Positions 1 through 5,316 of a DNA stretch of 7,153 nt are shown one piece after another (within the stretch, counting starts at the first letter, position 1; each line of letters starts with the position of its first letter). Origin of the DNA: Euzebyaceae bacterium (GTDB lineage: Bacteria; Actinomycetota; Nitriliruptoria; Euzebyales; Egibacteraceae); contig JACCXR010000262.1 in assembly GCA_013696915.1 (NCBI GenBank), forward strand, positions 1-7,153, read 5' to 3'. Under the pieces are notes generated by a model that searched no databases, was not told the DNA's origin, and was given only the letters and a program-made list of their open reading frames with translations. The translations under genes and the position numbers were made by a program.

Positions 1-1215
1 AACAATCCCTTCGTGCCGGGTTCGGACCGCGTCCCCGAGATCTGGGCGGGACGGGCGCTGGAGCTCGCGGATTGGCGCGACGTCCTCACGCCGCGGCGGC
101 TTGCCGGTGTGTACGAGCGCGGGCGGATCGTCGTGGGGGAGTTCGGGATCGGCAAGAGCGTGCTGGTGAACCGCATCGCGACGGAAGCCAGCGAAGCCGG
201 CCACTGGGTCGCCGGCCACGTGCGCGTGCCGGTCGGCGCGGACGCGCTCGCGCTCGTCGCCGAGTCCATCCGCGAGGTGGCCGCCGGCCGCGACCTCGAT
301 GCGCGCATCGGCCGGCGCGCCGGCGGCCTGCTGCAACGGGTCGAGGAGTTGACGCTGCCGGCGATCGGCGGTGGGGTGAAGCTGCGGCCGCGGCCCGCCG
401 ATCCGAACGCGTACCGGACGGTCCTGCGGCTCCTGATCGAGGTCGCCACCCTGGCCCAAGCGGCCGGCAGGCTGCTGGTGCTGCGAATCGACGAGGTGCA
501 GAACGTCGCAGCGCCGGGACCGCTGTCGCAGTTGCTGACGGTGCTCGGCGATGCGCTCGAGGCCACCACGACCGCGGTCGACATCGCGGGCCTCCAACGC
601 GACCGGGTGCTGCCGCTGGCCGTGTACCTGTCCGGGCTGCCGGACGTCGGCCGCAAGGCGGGTGCCGCGGGGGCGACCTTCTCGCGTCGCTTCCGCGCGC
701 TGGAGCTCGAACCGCTGGACGAGCAGGAGCTGCGCACCGGCCTGGCGCCGTTCGCCAGCGAGGGCTGGCCGGTGCTCGCTGCCGACGGACCCGACCGGGT
801 GGTCATGGAGCCCGCCGGGATCGACCTCGTGGTCGACCGCTGCGTCGGCGACCCGTTCCTGTTCCAGCTGGCGGGCGAGGCCGCCTGGAACGCGGGCACC
901 GGCGCGGTGATCACGGTCGGAGAAGTGGAGCGTGGTTGGCGCAGCGCCCGGCGCGAGGTCCTGCGCTACGTCGAGGCGCGGCTCGAGGGCCTCACCGAGC
1001 CGCAGCTGGCGTACCTCAACGCAGCGGCCGCCCTCGACGACGGTGATCGCACGGCCGCGTCGATCGCGCGAGCGCTGGACCGCGCCAGCTCCACCGAGAT
1101 CGCCTCGACGACCCGATCGCTGGACGTGCACCACGCGCTGATCCGCCGCTCGGCGGGCCGGATCACTTTCCGCTCACGAGCGCTCCAGGCCCATCTTCGC
1201 GGCGACTGGCCCTGA
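1..1215 (+). CDS. P-loop ATPase (STAND/AAA-like), 5'-truncated by the window edge
   Basis: The reading frame is open from base 1, and the first codons read NNPF before a possible GTG at 13. The resulting stretch, NPF-x-PGSDRVPEIWAGR, resembles the NPFxPGxGxxPPxLAGR opening of actinobacterial ATP-binding proteins, so I place the true start upstream and treat the gene as partial. Numbering from the GTG at 13, there is a Walker A at 42-49 (GEFGIGKS) and a Walker B-like LLVLRIDE at 154-161 (Asp160, Glu161). A sensor-like strand (LAVYLSGLP, 202-210) is followed by TFSRRFRALELEPL (222-235), the layout of AAA/ORC-type ATPases. The C-terminal ~75 residues look like a winged helix-turn-helix, ending RITFRSRALQAHLRGDWP. 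It is probably a cytoplasmic nucleotide-dependent switch, but the partner is unknown. No SD is visible inside the window. An AAA-family assignment is firm; any specific role is not. Confidence 0.85.
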   Translation, partial: NNPFVPGSDRVPEIWAGRALELADWRDVLTPRRLAGVYERGRIVVGEFGIGKSVLVNRIATEASEAGHWVAGHVRVPVGADALALVAESIREVAAGRDLDARIGRRAGGLLQRVEELTLPAIGGGVKLRPRPADPNAYRTVLRLLIEVATLAQAAGRLLVLRIDEVQNVAAPGPLSQLLTVLGDALEATTTAVDIAGLQRDRVLPLAVYLSGLPDVGRKAGAAGATFSRRFRALELEPLDEQELRTGLAPFASEGWPVLAADGPDRVVMEPAGIDLVVDRCVGDPFLFQLAGEAAWNAGTGAVITVGEVERGWRSARREVLRYVEARLEGLTEPQLAYLNAAAALDDGDRTAASIARALDRASSTEIASTTRSLDVHHALIRRSAGRITFRSRALQAHLRGDWP

Positions 1216-1230
1216 GCGCGGTGACGGGAC

Positions 1231-1247
1231 GCCGACGAACCGTCGGC
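1231..1247 (+). terminator. Possible terminator hairpin after the ATPase gene
   Basis: A perfect 7-bp inverted repeat (GCCGACG / CGTCGGC) with a 3-nt AAC loop begins 15 nt past the ATPase stop. No T-run follows, so it would be a U-less hairpin, as is common in high-GC actinobacteria. A second imperfect stem (GGCGGCGC / GCGCTGCC, one G-T pair) lies at 1269-1289. The stretch lies between convergent genes, so either hairpin could serve both strands. GC-rich DNA produces such stems by chance, hence the modest score. Confidence 0.4.
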
Positions 1248-1333
1248 CGGCGCCGCGGGATGTTCCCAGGCGGCGCGAACGGCGCTGCCGCTTCAGGCTG
1301 AACCAGAACATCGCGCCGTCCCCCACACTGCCG

Positions 1334-1350
1334 GTGTGTGTGTGTGTGTG
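1334..1350. repeat. (GT)n dinucleotide tract with CG extension
   Basis: There are 17 bases of uninterrupted GT alternation, followed directly by CGCGCG to 1356. This gives about 23 bases of strict purine-pyrimidine alternation, the composition that favours Z-DNA and slipped-strand length change. It lies in the convergent gap between the ATPase gene and the zinc-ribbon gene. Confidence 0.9.
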
Positions 1351-1408
1351 CGCGCGGTGTGAGGTCTCGGCAGTCGGTCGAGGGCCAGCCGGTCGGCGTA
1401 CGCCGGAT

Positions 1409-1519
1409 CTAGGACCCGACGTCCTCGCCCTGGCAGCAGTGGTCCTTCCAGCCGCACGCCGGGCACTTCCAACCGGTGCGATTCGGGTCGTACCGGGCTC
1501 CGCACTGCACGCAGTCCAT
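1409..1519 (-). CDS. 36-residue zinc-ribbon microprotein
   Basis: On the minus strand, ATG at 1519 opens a 36-codon frame ending in TAG at 1409-1411. The peptide begins MDCVQCGARYDP and continues with KCPACGW and DHCCQGED. Cys3-x2-Cys6, a 12-residue spacer, then Cys19-x2-Cys22 forms a classic two-knuckle zinc ribbon; His27, Cys28 and Cys29 follow and could bind more metal. Six Cys in 36 residues, ordered in CxxC pairs separated by a turn, is very unlikely in a random frame. There is no Shine-Dalgarno sequence upstream. Instead a -10-like TAACGT ends 6 nt before the ATG, so the gene appears leaderless. I do not recognise a named family. A cytoplasmic nucleic-acid- or protein-binding adaptor, or a zinc-binding peptide, are guesses. 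It is too short for default gene callers and is overlapped by a longer meaningless minus-strand frame. Confidence 0.72.
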   Translation of the reverse strand: MDCVQCGARYDPNRTGWKCPACGWKDHCCQGEDVGS

Positions 1520-1525
1520 GCGGCA

Positions 1526-1553
1526 ACGTTAACCGACGGAGTGGCCGTGTCGG
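1526..1553 (-). promoter_or_regulatory. Predicted leaderless promoter of the zinc-ribbon gene
   Basis: Read on the minus strand, CCGACA (1553-1548; 4 of 6 to TTGACA) is followed by a 16-nt spacer, TAACGT (1531-1526; fits TAnnnT), 6 nt, then the ATG at 1519. Transcription would start about on the A of the ATG, giving a leaderless mRNA. This fits the lack of an SD and actinobacterial practice. It is a prediction from spacing and motif only. Confidence 0.5.
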
Positions 1554-1592
1554 GCGAGGCCCGCGTGTCGGGCGAGGCCCGCGTGTCGGGCG
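1547..1592. repeat. 18-bp tandem repeat, about 2.5 copies
   Basis: The unit GTGTCGGGCGAGGCCCGC occurs at 1547-1564 and 1565-1582 without a mismatch, followed by its first 10 bases at 1583-1592. The array overlaps the -35 region of the zinc-ribbon promoter and extends upstream of it, and each unit carries CCCGACAC on the minus strand. It could be an operator array or a neutral slippage product. Confidence 0.9.
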
Positions 1593-1679
1593 TCCCGACG
1601 CCCGCGTGCGTGATGAGCCGGCCGGTGCTGCGCCGCCGTGGACCGGCGCATCAGGATGCGACAGCCCCCGCCGTCGCAT
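1583..1679. other. Cluster of three consecutive inverted repeats
   Basis: Three stems lie end to end between the two minus-strand small genes. The first, 1585-1599, is GTCGGG / CCCGAC with a 3-nt loop, extendable by a G-T and a G-C pair to 1583-1601. The second, 1611-1653, has arms TGATGAGCCGG and CCGGCGCATCA matching at 10 of 11 positions around a 21-nt loop. The third, 1656-1679, is ATGCGAC / GTCGCAT with a 10-nt loop. On the minus strand they follow the stop of the small membrane gene by 21 nt or more, so one or more may terminate that transcript. No T-run is seen. A structured small RNA is an alternative. Confidence 0.5.
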
Positions 1680-1699
1680 GCTCAGCGACCGGGGACGCC

Positions 1700-1855
1700 T
1701 CAGCCCGCGGGGACGCCGGCCGAGGAGACTGTCGCCGCGTTCTCCTGGGCGACAACCCGGTGAGCGGGGTGCCGCTTGTCGGCGGCGTACATGGCGCCGA
1801 GGATCAGCGCGCCGACGGTGAACAAGAACCAGACGAAGACGACCTGCTCGAGCAT
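1700..1855 (-). CDS. 51-residue single-span membrane peptide
   Basis: I start this gene at the ATG at 1855, because GTGAGG lies 5 nt upstream on the minus strand as a Shine-Dalgarno site. An in-frame ATG at 1900 would add 15 residues but has no such site. The peptide opens MLEQVVFVWFLF. Residues 4-24 are one hydrophobic segment (Val, Phe, Trp, Leu, Ile, Gly), followed by a basic/polar stretch DKRHPAHR at 26-33 and an Ala/Val/Ser tail of about 18 residues ending in VPAG. The positive flank after the span suggests N-out, C-in topology. I do not recognise a family. Its size and layout are like small accessory subunits or regulators of membrane complexes. It is transcribed divergently from the His-rich protein gene at 2114 and lies upstream of the zinc-ribbon gene on the same strand, with about 180 nt of hairpins and repeats between them. 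Confidence 0.65.
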   Translation of the reverse strand: MLEQVVFVWFLFTVGALILGAMYAADKRHPAHRVVAQENAATVSSAGVPAG

Positions 1856-1940
1856 GGGAACCTCACTGCCGATTCGGACGATCGCTCTTGGTATCGGCAC
1901 GCCCGGCGCCCGGCTTGAGGACTTCTTCCAGATCTTTTTC

Positions 1941-1977
1941 CGATGCCCGTCCCCGATGCCCGTCCCCGATGCCCGTC
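1941..1977. repeat. 13-bp tandem repeat, about 2.8 copies
   Basis: The unit CGATGCCCGTCCC is found at 1941-1953 and 1954-1966, then CGATGCCCGTC at 1967-1977, all without mismatch. It sits in the 258-bp divergent region between the small membrane gene (start 1855) and the His-rich protein gene (start 2114), where operators would be expected. No gene is supported across 1856-2113. Confidence 0.9.
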
Positions 1978-2100
1978 GAAAGGGCGGGCGGCGGCCGCGG
2001 CGGGGCGAGGAATCGGCGCATCGCCCGTGTCGGGGCCCGGCACCATGGACCGGAACGCGCGATCAGTCGGCGCTCGCGTGTGGTGCGGCGCACGCGACGG

Positions 2101-2106
2101 TAGTGT
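2101..2106 (+). promoter_or_regulatory. Possible -10 element for a leaderless His-rich protein mRNA
   Basis: TAGTGT fits TAnnnT and ends 7 nt before the ATG at 2114, which would put the transcript start on or next to the start codon. There is no SD before this ATG. The region 17-18 nt upstream is GTGTGG-like and gives no convincing -35, so the call is tentative. Confidence 0.35.
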
Positions 2107-2113
2107 CGGCGCC

Positions 2114-2545
2114 ATGAGCCGACTGGCACGCCGCGCCCCCGCGCTGTTGCTGATCGCCCTGGGCTGCGCGCTGGTCGGCCACCTGTGGATGCTCCAGGAC
2201 GTCGGCGTGCGCCCATCGGCCGAGGGCGGCGTGCACCAGCCGGCGCACGCGGCAGGGCACGCCTCAGCCGCGCCGGTGCACGCGCCGGGAGGGCACGCCT
2301 CGGCTGCGGCGCCCAGCCACGCCAAGAGCGGCGGCGAGGACCATCCAGGGCACACGATGATCGCGACCTGCGTCGCGGTCCTCGCCGGAGTCGGCGTGCC
2401 GCTCCTCGCCCTGCGTCACCGGCCGAGCCGTGCATCCTCCAGTTCCGTGCCCGCGCGTGGCATCCAGACCCGCCGTCCGCGGATCTCGTGGCACCTCCCG
2501 CCGCCCCGACCACCGGTCGACGAGGGCGTTCTCCTCCGGATCTAG
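2114..2545 (+). CDS. His-rich small membrane protein, DUF6153-like
   Basis: This 143-residue protein has an N-terminal hydrophobic segment after a basic start (MSRLARRAPALLLIALGCAL, 1-20). A histidine-rich extracytoplasmic loop follows at 41-80 with His at 41, 45, 49, 56, 61, 69, 77 and 80. A second hydrophobic segment spans about 82-100 (ATCVAVLAGVG), and a basic/proline-rich tail ends in GVLLRI. This layout, with a Cys-Val-Ala-Val-Leu motif after the His region and a closing LRI, matches what I know of DUF6153 proteins of actinobacteria, although that match is from memory. The His residues could bind Cu or Zn at the outer face of the membrane. Residues 48-59 and 60-71 form a 12-residue near-repeat (GHASAA...). 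The ATG at 2114 places the basic residues and span as a signal/anchor; an in-frame ATG at 2045 is possible but adds unlikely sequence. The DUF305 lipoprotein gene follows after 108 nt on the same strand. Confidence 0.75.
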   Translation: MSRLARRAPALLLIALGCALVGHLWMLQDVGVRPSAEGGVHQPAHAAGHASAAPVHAPGGHASAAAPSHAKSGGEDHPGHTMIATCVAVLAGVGVPLLALRHRPSRASSSSVPARGIQTRRPRISWHLPPPRPPVDEGVLLRI

Positions 2546-2653
2546 AGGCCATACCGGCGCCGCTCACGCCCCGCCGGACTCCTGGCGTGCCCGCCTCGCA
2601 AGTGGCATCGCGCTCTTTGCCTCAGTCAGTCACGAACCCCAAGGAGAACCTCA

Positions 2654-3295
2654 ATGCACCGGTTCCGTATCCTCGCCGCCGCGATCGCGGGCACGTTCGT
2701 GCTCGCCGCATGCGCCGACAACCCGACGGCCGAAGCCCCAGCGGAGACCACCGCCGCTGCGCCGGCAACGACGACAGCCCCCGACGCCACGTCGACCCAC
2801 GCGGACGCCGAGACGTCCGCCTCCTTCAACGACGCGGACATCGAGTTCCTCCAGGGCATGGTGCCGCACCACAGCCAGGCCGTGGAGATGGCCCAGATGG
2901 TCCCCGACAACACCGACCGTCCGGAGCTCAACGAGCTCGCCGAGATGATCATCGCCAGTCAGAACGAAGAGATCGAGCTCATGCAGGGCTACCTCGCCGA
3001 GGCCGGCGAAGAGCCCGCCGGCGACTCCATGGAGGGCATGGACGGCGGCATGGGCGGCATGTCCGGGATGATGGACGACGAAGAGATGCAGCAGATGATG
3101 GGCATGAGCGGGGAGGAGTTCGACCTCATGTTCGTCGAGATGATGACCCGCCACCACGAGGGCGCGATCGACGCGGCGGAACAGGTGCTCGAGACGGGTG
3201 AGAACCCCGACGTCGCGCAGCTGGCCGGCGACATCATCGAGGAGCAGGAGGCCGAGATCCAGCAGATGAGCGAGTGGCAGGAGCAGTGGAGCTGA
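2654..3295 (+). CDS. DUF305 (CopM-type) lipoprotein with Met-rich insert
   Basis: A strong SD, AAGGAG, lies 7 nt before the ATG. The 213-residue product starts with a lipoprotein signal peptide ending in the lipobox LAAC (17-20), so Cys20 would be lipidated and the protein anchored outside the membrane. A Thr/Ala/Pro-rich linker (about 22-56) leads to the DUF305 domain. The domain has two His-His half-sites, MVPHHSQA (HH72-73) and MTRHHEGA (HH167-168), each on a Met-bearing helix, and helices such as ASQNEEIELMQGYL. Between them, residues 126-151 are a Gly/Met-rich loop with ten Met (EGMDGGMGGMSGMM, then EEMQQMMGM). DUF305 proteins include CopM of Synechocystis, a copper-binding resistance protein, and the paired His and clustered Met fit Cu(I)/Cu(II) binding here. 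That is inference, as no binding data exist. It follows the His-rich gene and precedes the propeller gene. No metal-sensor operator was recognised. Confidence 0.92.
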   Translation: MHRFRILAAAIAGTFVLAACADNPTAEAPAETTAAAPATTTAPDATSTHADAETSASFNDADIEFLQGMVPHHSQAVEMAQMVPDNTDRPELNELAEMIIASQNEEIELMQGYLAEAGEEPAGDSMEGMDGGMGGMSGMMDDEEMQQMMGMSGEEFDLMFVEMMTRHHEGAIDAAEQVLETGENPDVAQLAGDIIEEQEAEIQQMSEWQEQWS

Positions 3296-3311
3296 CCAAC
3301 CGCACGGTACA

Positions 3312-3336
3312 GGCGGCGGTGTGCATGACCGCCGCC
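3312..3336 (+). terminator. Hairpin downstream of the DUF305 gene
   Basis: A perfect 9-bp inverted repeat (GGCGGCGGT / ACCGCCGCC) with a 7-nt GTGCATG loop begins 17 nt after the stop. It lacks a T-run, so it may terminate weakly or reduce read-through into the propeller gene at 3506. The rest of the 210-nt gap (3296-3505) is GC-rich, and I see no gene or clear promoter in it. Confidence 0.5.
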
Positions 3337-3505
3337 GGTCCCGTGCCGGGCGGTGCGCTGCCGCGGCTCGGCGGCGGGCCGACGCCGGCCGCCGGAGCCG
3401 ATGCTGCGCAGAGCGCGGTGATCGCTTCGCCGGGGCCCACGGCGCACTCGCGCTGGTCGCGACGATGCGCGCCCAGAGCTCACGCATGCAGCGGGAAGGA
3501 TTCGC

Positions 3506-4444
3506 ATGAGCACCCGGATCTTCACGTCGCGCTCGCGGCGGCGGGTTCGTCGACGCCTCGTCCTGGTCACCTGCGCAGCCGGCACGGCACTGGCCCTCCT
3601 CGCCGGATGGCTCGCGTTCGCGGCCGGTCGTAGCTCGTCCACGGCCACCGCACCAGGCCCGGCCGACCCGGGCGCCGTGCACGTGCACGGACTCGGCGTC
3701 GACCCTGTCGATCGAGTGCTGTATGCCGCCACCCACACGGGCCTCTTCCGGATCAGCGAGGACGGCTCAGCTGAGCGGGTGGGCGACCGTTACCACGACC
3801 TGATGGGCTTCACCGTCGCCGCCGTTGACGACTTCGTCGCCAGCGGCCACCCCGACCTCCGTGACGACACCCTCCAGCGGTCCGACGCGCCGCCGCTGCT
3901 CGGCCTCGTGACGTCCGCCGATCGCGGCGCAAGCTGGCAAGAGGGCTCGCTGCTCGGCGAGACCGATTTCCACACCCTCCAAGCCGGCCACGGGCAGATC
4001 TACGGCTGGGACGCCACGGGCGGCCGGTTCATGGTCAGCAGCGACCGCAAGGAGTGGGAGACCCGCAGCGAGGTTCCGCTGACCGACTTCGCCGTGTCGC
4101 CGGAGGACCCCGAAGTGGTGATCGGCACCACAGCGGCAGGAGTCGTTCGCAGCGACGACGGCGGCCGCAGCTGGACCCCCGACGGCGAGCACGCCTATGT
4201 GGCCGTCGAGTGGAGTCCGGAGGCGCTGTGGGCGGTCGCCGCCGACGGGCGACTGGACGTGAGCACCGACGGCGGCCGGACGTGGGAGTCGCGGGGAACG
4301 CTCGAGGGGCCGCCCGAGGCGTTCGAGGCCGACGGCGACCTCCTGATCGCTGCCCTACCCGACCGGGGCATCGTCACCTCCTCGGATGCCGGAGCGACCT
4401 GGTCGCTTCGATATCAACCGGAGTCCGCTCAAGGCGGCGCCTGA
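3506..4444 (+). CDS. Membrane-anchored BNR/Asp-box beta-propeller, F510_1955 glycosylhydrolase-like family
   Basis: GGAAGGA (3494-3500) sits 5 nt before the ATG. Residues 1-17 are strongly basic (SRSRRRVRRR), then a hydrophobic segment at 18-40 forms a signal anchor, leaving the rest outside. Family-typical motifs follow: HVHGLG (59-64), ATHTGLF (75-81), HDLMGF (97-102), SGHPD (113-117), LLGLVTSADRG (131-141) and TDFHTL (153-158). Asp-box (S-x-D-x-G-x-x-W) repeats are at 137-144, 216-223, 253-260 and 292-299, with a degenerate one at 178-184 (SSDRKEW). Together they predict a six- or seven-bladed propeller. NCBI calls such proteins 'F510_1955 family glycosylhydrolase', but I see no sialidase Arg triad or proven catalytic set, so enzymatic activity is doubtful. 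The invariant His residues (59, 61, 77, 97, 115, 156) may matter more. At 312 residues it looks complete. Its 3' end overlaps the opposite-strand permease gene by 16 bp. Confidence 0.85.
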   Translation: MSTRIFTSRSRRRVRRRLVLVTCAAGTALALLAGWLAFAAGRSSSTATAPGPADPGAVHVHGLGVDPVDRVLYAATHTGLFRISEDGSAERVGDRYHDLMGFTVAAVDDFVASGHPDLRDDTLQRSDAPPLLGLVTSADRGASWQEGSLLGETDFHTLQAGHGQIYGWDATGGRFMVSSDRKEWETRSEVPLTDFAVSPEDPEVVIGTTAAGVVRSDDGGRSWTPDGEHAYVAVEWSPEALWAVAADGRLDVSTDGGRTWESRGTLEGPPEAFEADGDLLIAALPDRGIVTSSDAGATWSLRYQPESAQGGA

Positions 4445-5316
4445 CGAACCACGGCCGGGACGGGCTCCGGCTGCTCGTCCAGGCCCTCGGTCCTGCGCAG
4501 TCCTCTGGGTCCGGTGATCGCGAACACGAACGCGAACAGGGCGGCTCCGACCAGGACGATGGTGGGGCCCGACTGGACGTCGAGGTGGTAGCTGAGGTTC
4601 ATGCCGACGAACCCGGAGACAGCGCCGATGCCGGTCGCGAGCACGAGCATGCGGCTGAACGAGTGGGTCAGCATGCGCGCCACCGTTGCGGGGATCACCA
4701 GCGTGGCGGCGATCAGCGTGACCCCCACGACCTGCATGGTGGCCAGGATGGACGCGGCGAGCACGAGCATGAGCAGCGCGTCGATCCGGGCGATGTTCAC
4801 GCCCGAGGCGGCCGCGACGTCGGGGTCGAAGGCGGTGAACAGCAGCGCCCGGTAGCGCAGGAAGATCACCGCGACGGCGAACAGCAGCACCGCGCCGATC
4901 GCCCAGACGTCGTGGGCGCCCACGCCGAGGATGCTGCCGAACAGCGCGGCGTCGAAGCTGCCGCTGCCGGCACTGCCGAACACCGCGAACAGTGCCAGGC
5001 CGAGCGCGAACGAAGCGGTGGTGATCACGCCGATCGCGGCGTCGGCGCCGATCAGCCGGCGACGCGTGACGCCGCTGATCATCAACGCCGACACGAACCC
5101 CCAAGCGCCGGCGCCGAGGAAGAAGTTGACGCCCAGCAGCGTGCTCGCGGCGAAGCCGCCGAAGATCGCGTGCGACAGGCCGTGGCCGATGTAGCTCATC
5201 CCCTTGAGGACGACGTAGACGCCGACCAGCCCGCACAACGCCCCCGCGAGCGTGGCGACGGCCAGGCCGTTGCGGAAGAACTCGAAGGCGAACGGGCGCA
5301 GGAACGCGTCGATCAT
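4429..5316 (-). CDS. Metal ABC importer permease (ABC-3 family, Zn/Mn type)
   Basis: This 295-residue integral membrane protein starts at the ATG at 5316, which overlaps the ATPase stop as ATGA (5316-5313). The coupled start is preferred over a longer frame running to 5487 through the ATPase gene. After MIDAFLRPF there are about eight or nine hydrophobic segments. Family-typical stretches are LCGLVGVYVVLKGMSYIGHGLSHAI (27-51, with His45 and His49) and the cytoplasmic coupling loop FDPDVAAASGVN (163-174). Next come the VVGVTLIAATLVIPATVARMLT region (196-217) and a Pro/Glu-rich cytoplasmic tail. These are features of ZnuB/MntB/TroC-type permeases, which form a dimer that moves divalent metal handed over by the binding protein. 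It is the last gene of the operon. The tail has no transporter motif, and its final 16 bp overlap the end of the propeller gene on the other strand. Confidence 0.93.
   Translation of the reverse strand: MIDAFLRPFAFEFFRNGLAVATLAGALCGLVGVYVVLKGMSYIGHGLSHAIFGGFAASTLLGVNFFLGAGAWGFVSALMISGVTRRRLIGADAAIGVITTASFALGLALFAVFGSAGSGSFDAALFGSILGVGAHDVWAIGAVLLFAVAVIFLRYRALLFTAFDPDVAAASGVNIARIDALLMLVLAASILATMQVVGVTLIAATLVIPATVARMLTHSFSRMLVLATGIGAVSGFVGMNLSYHLDVQSGPTIVLVGAALFAFVFAITGPRGLRRTEGLDEQPEPVPAVVRQAPP

Noticed and set aside
1174..1311. Minus-strand 45-residue frame beginning MFWFSLKRQRRSRR with a GGGGGA stretch 7 nt upstream
   Set aside because: The SD match is weak, the peptide is only basic and low-complexity, and its 3' end is antisense to the ATPase gene. 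No domain is visible, so it was not listed as a gene.
1259..1312. Inverted repeat GATGTTC ... GAACATC, 40 bases apart
   Set aside because: Seven bases with a long gap can occur by chance, and no matching interior stem joins them into one hairpin.
1293..1679. 128-residue minus-strand frame with repeated RPTRGP units
   Set aside because: It is a frame shadow produced by the 18-bp repeat and the GT tract. It conflicts with the zinc-ribbon frame, which has much better motif support.
2045..2113. Upstream ATG at 2045 as start of the His-rich protein
   Set aside because: It would place 23 polar residues before the signal/anchor segment. The ATG at 2114 fits both the hydrophobic N terminus and the -10-like element.
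1804..2567. Long minus-strand frames of 183 and 234 residues across 1804-2567
   Set aside because: They are Arg/Ala/Pro-rich without any domain, run antisense to the His-rich protein gene and have no SD. They are typical artefacts of high-GC DNA.
4355..5236. Long frames opposite or out of frame with the ABC permease and ATPase, including one of 434 residues on the plus strand
   Set aside because: They are rich in Arg, Gly, Glu and Gln, lack motifs, and overlap genes with clear ABC domains.
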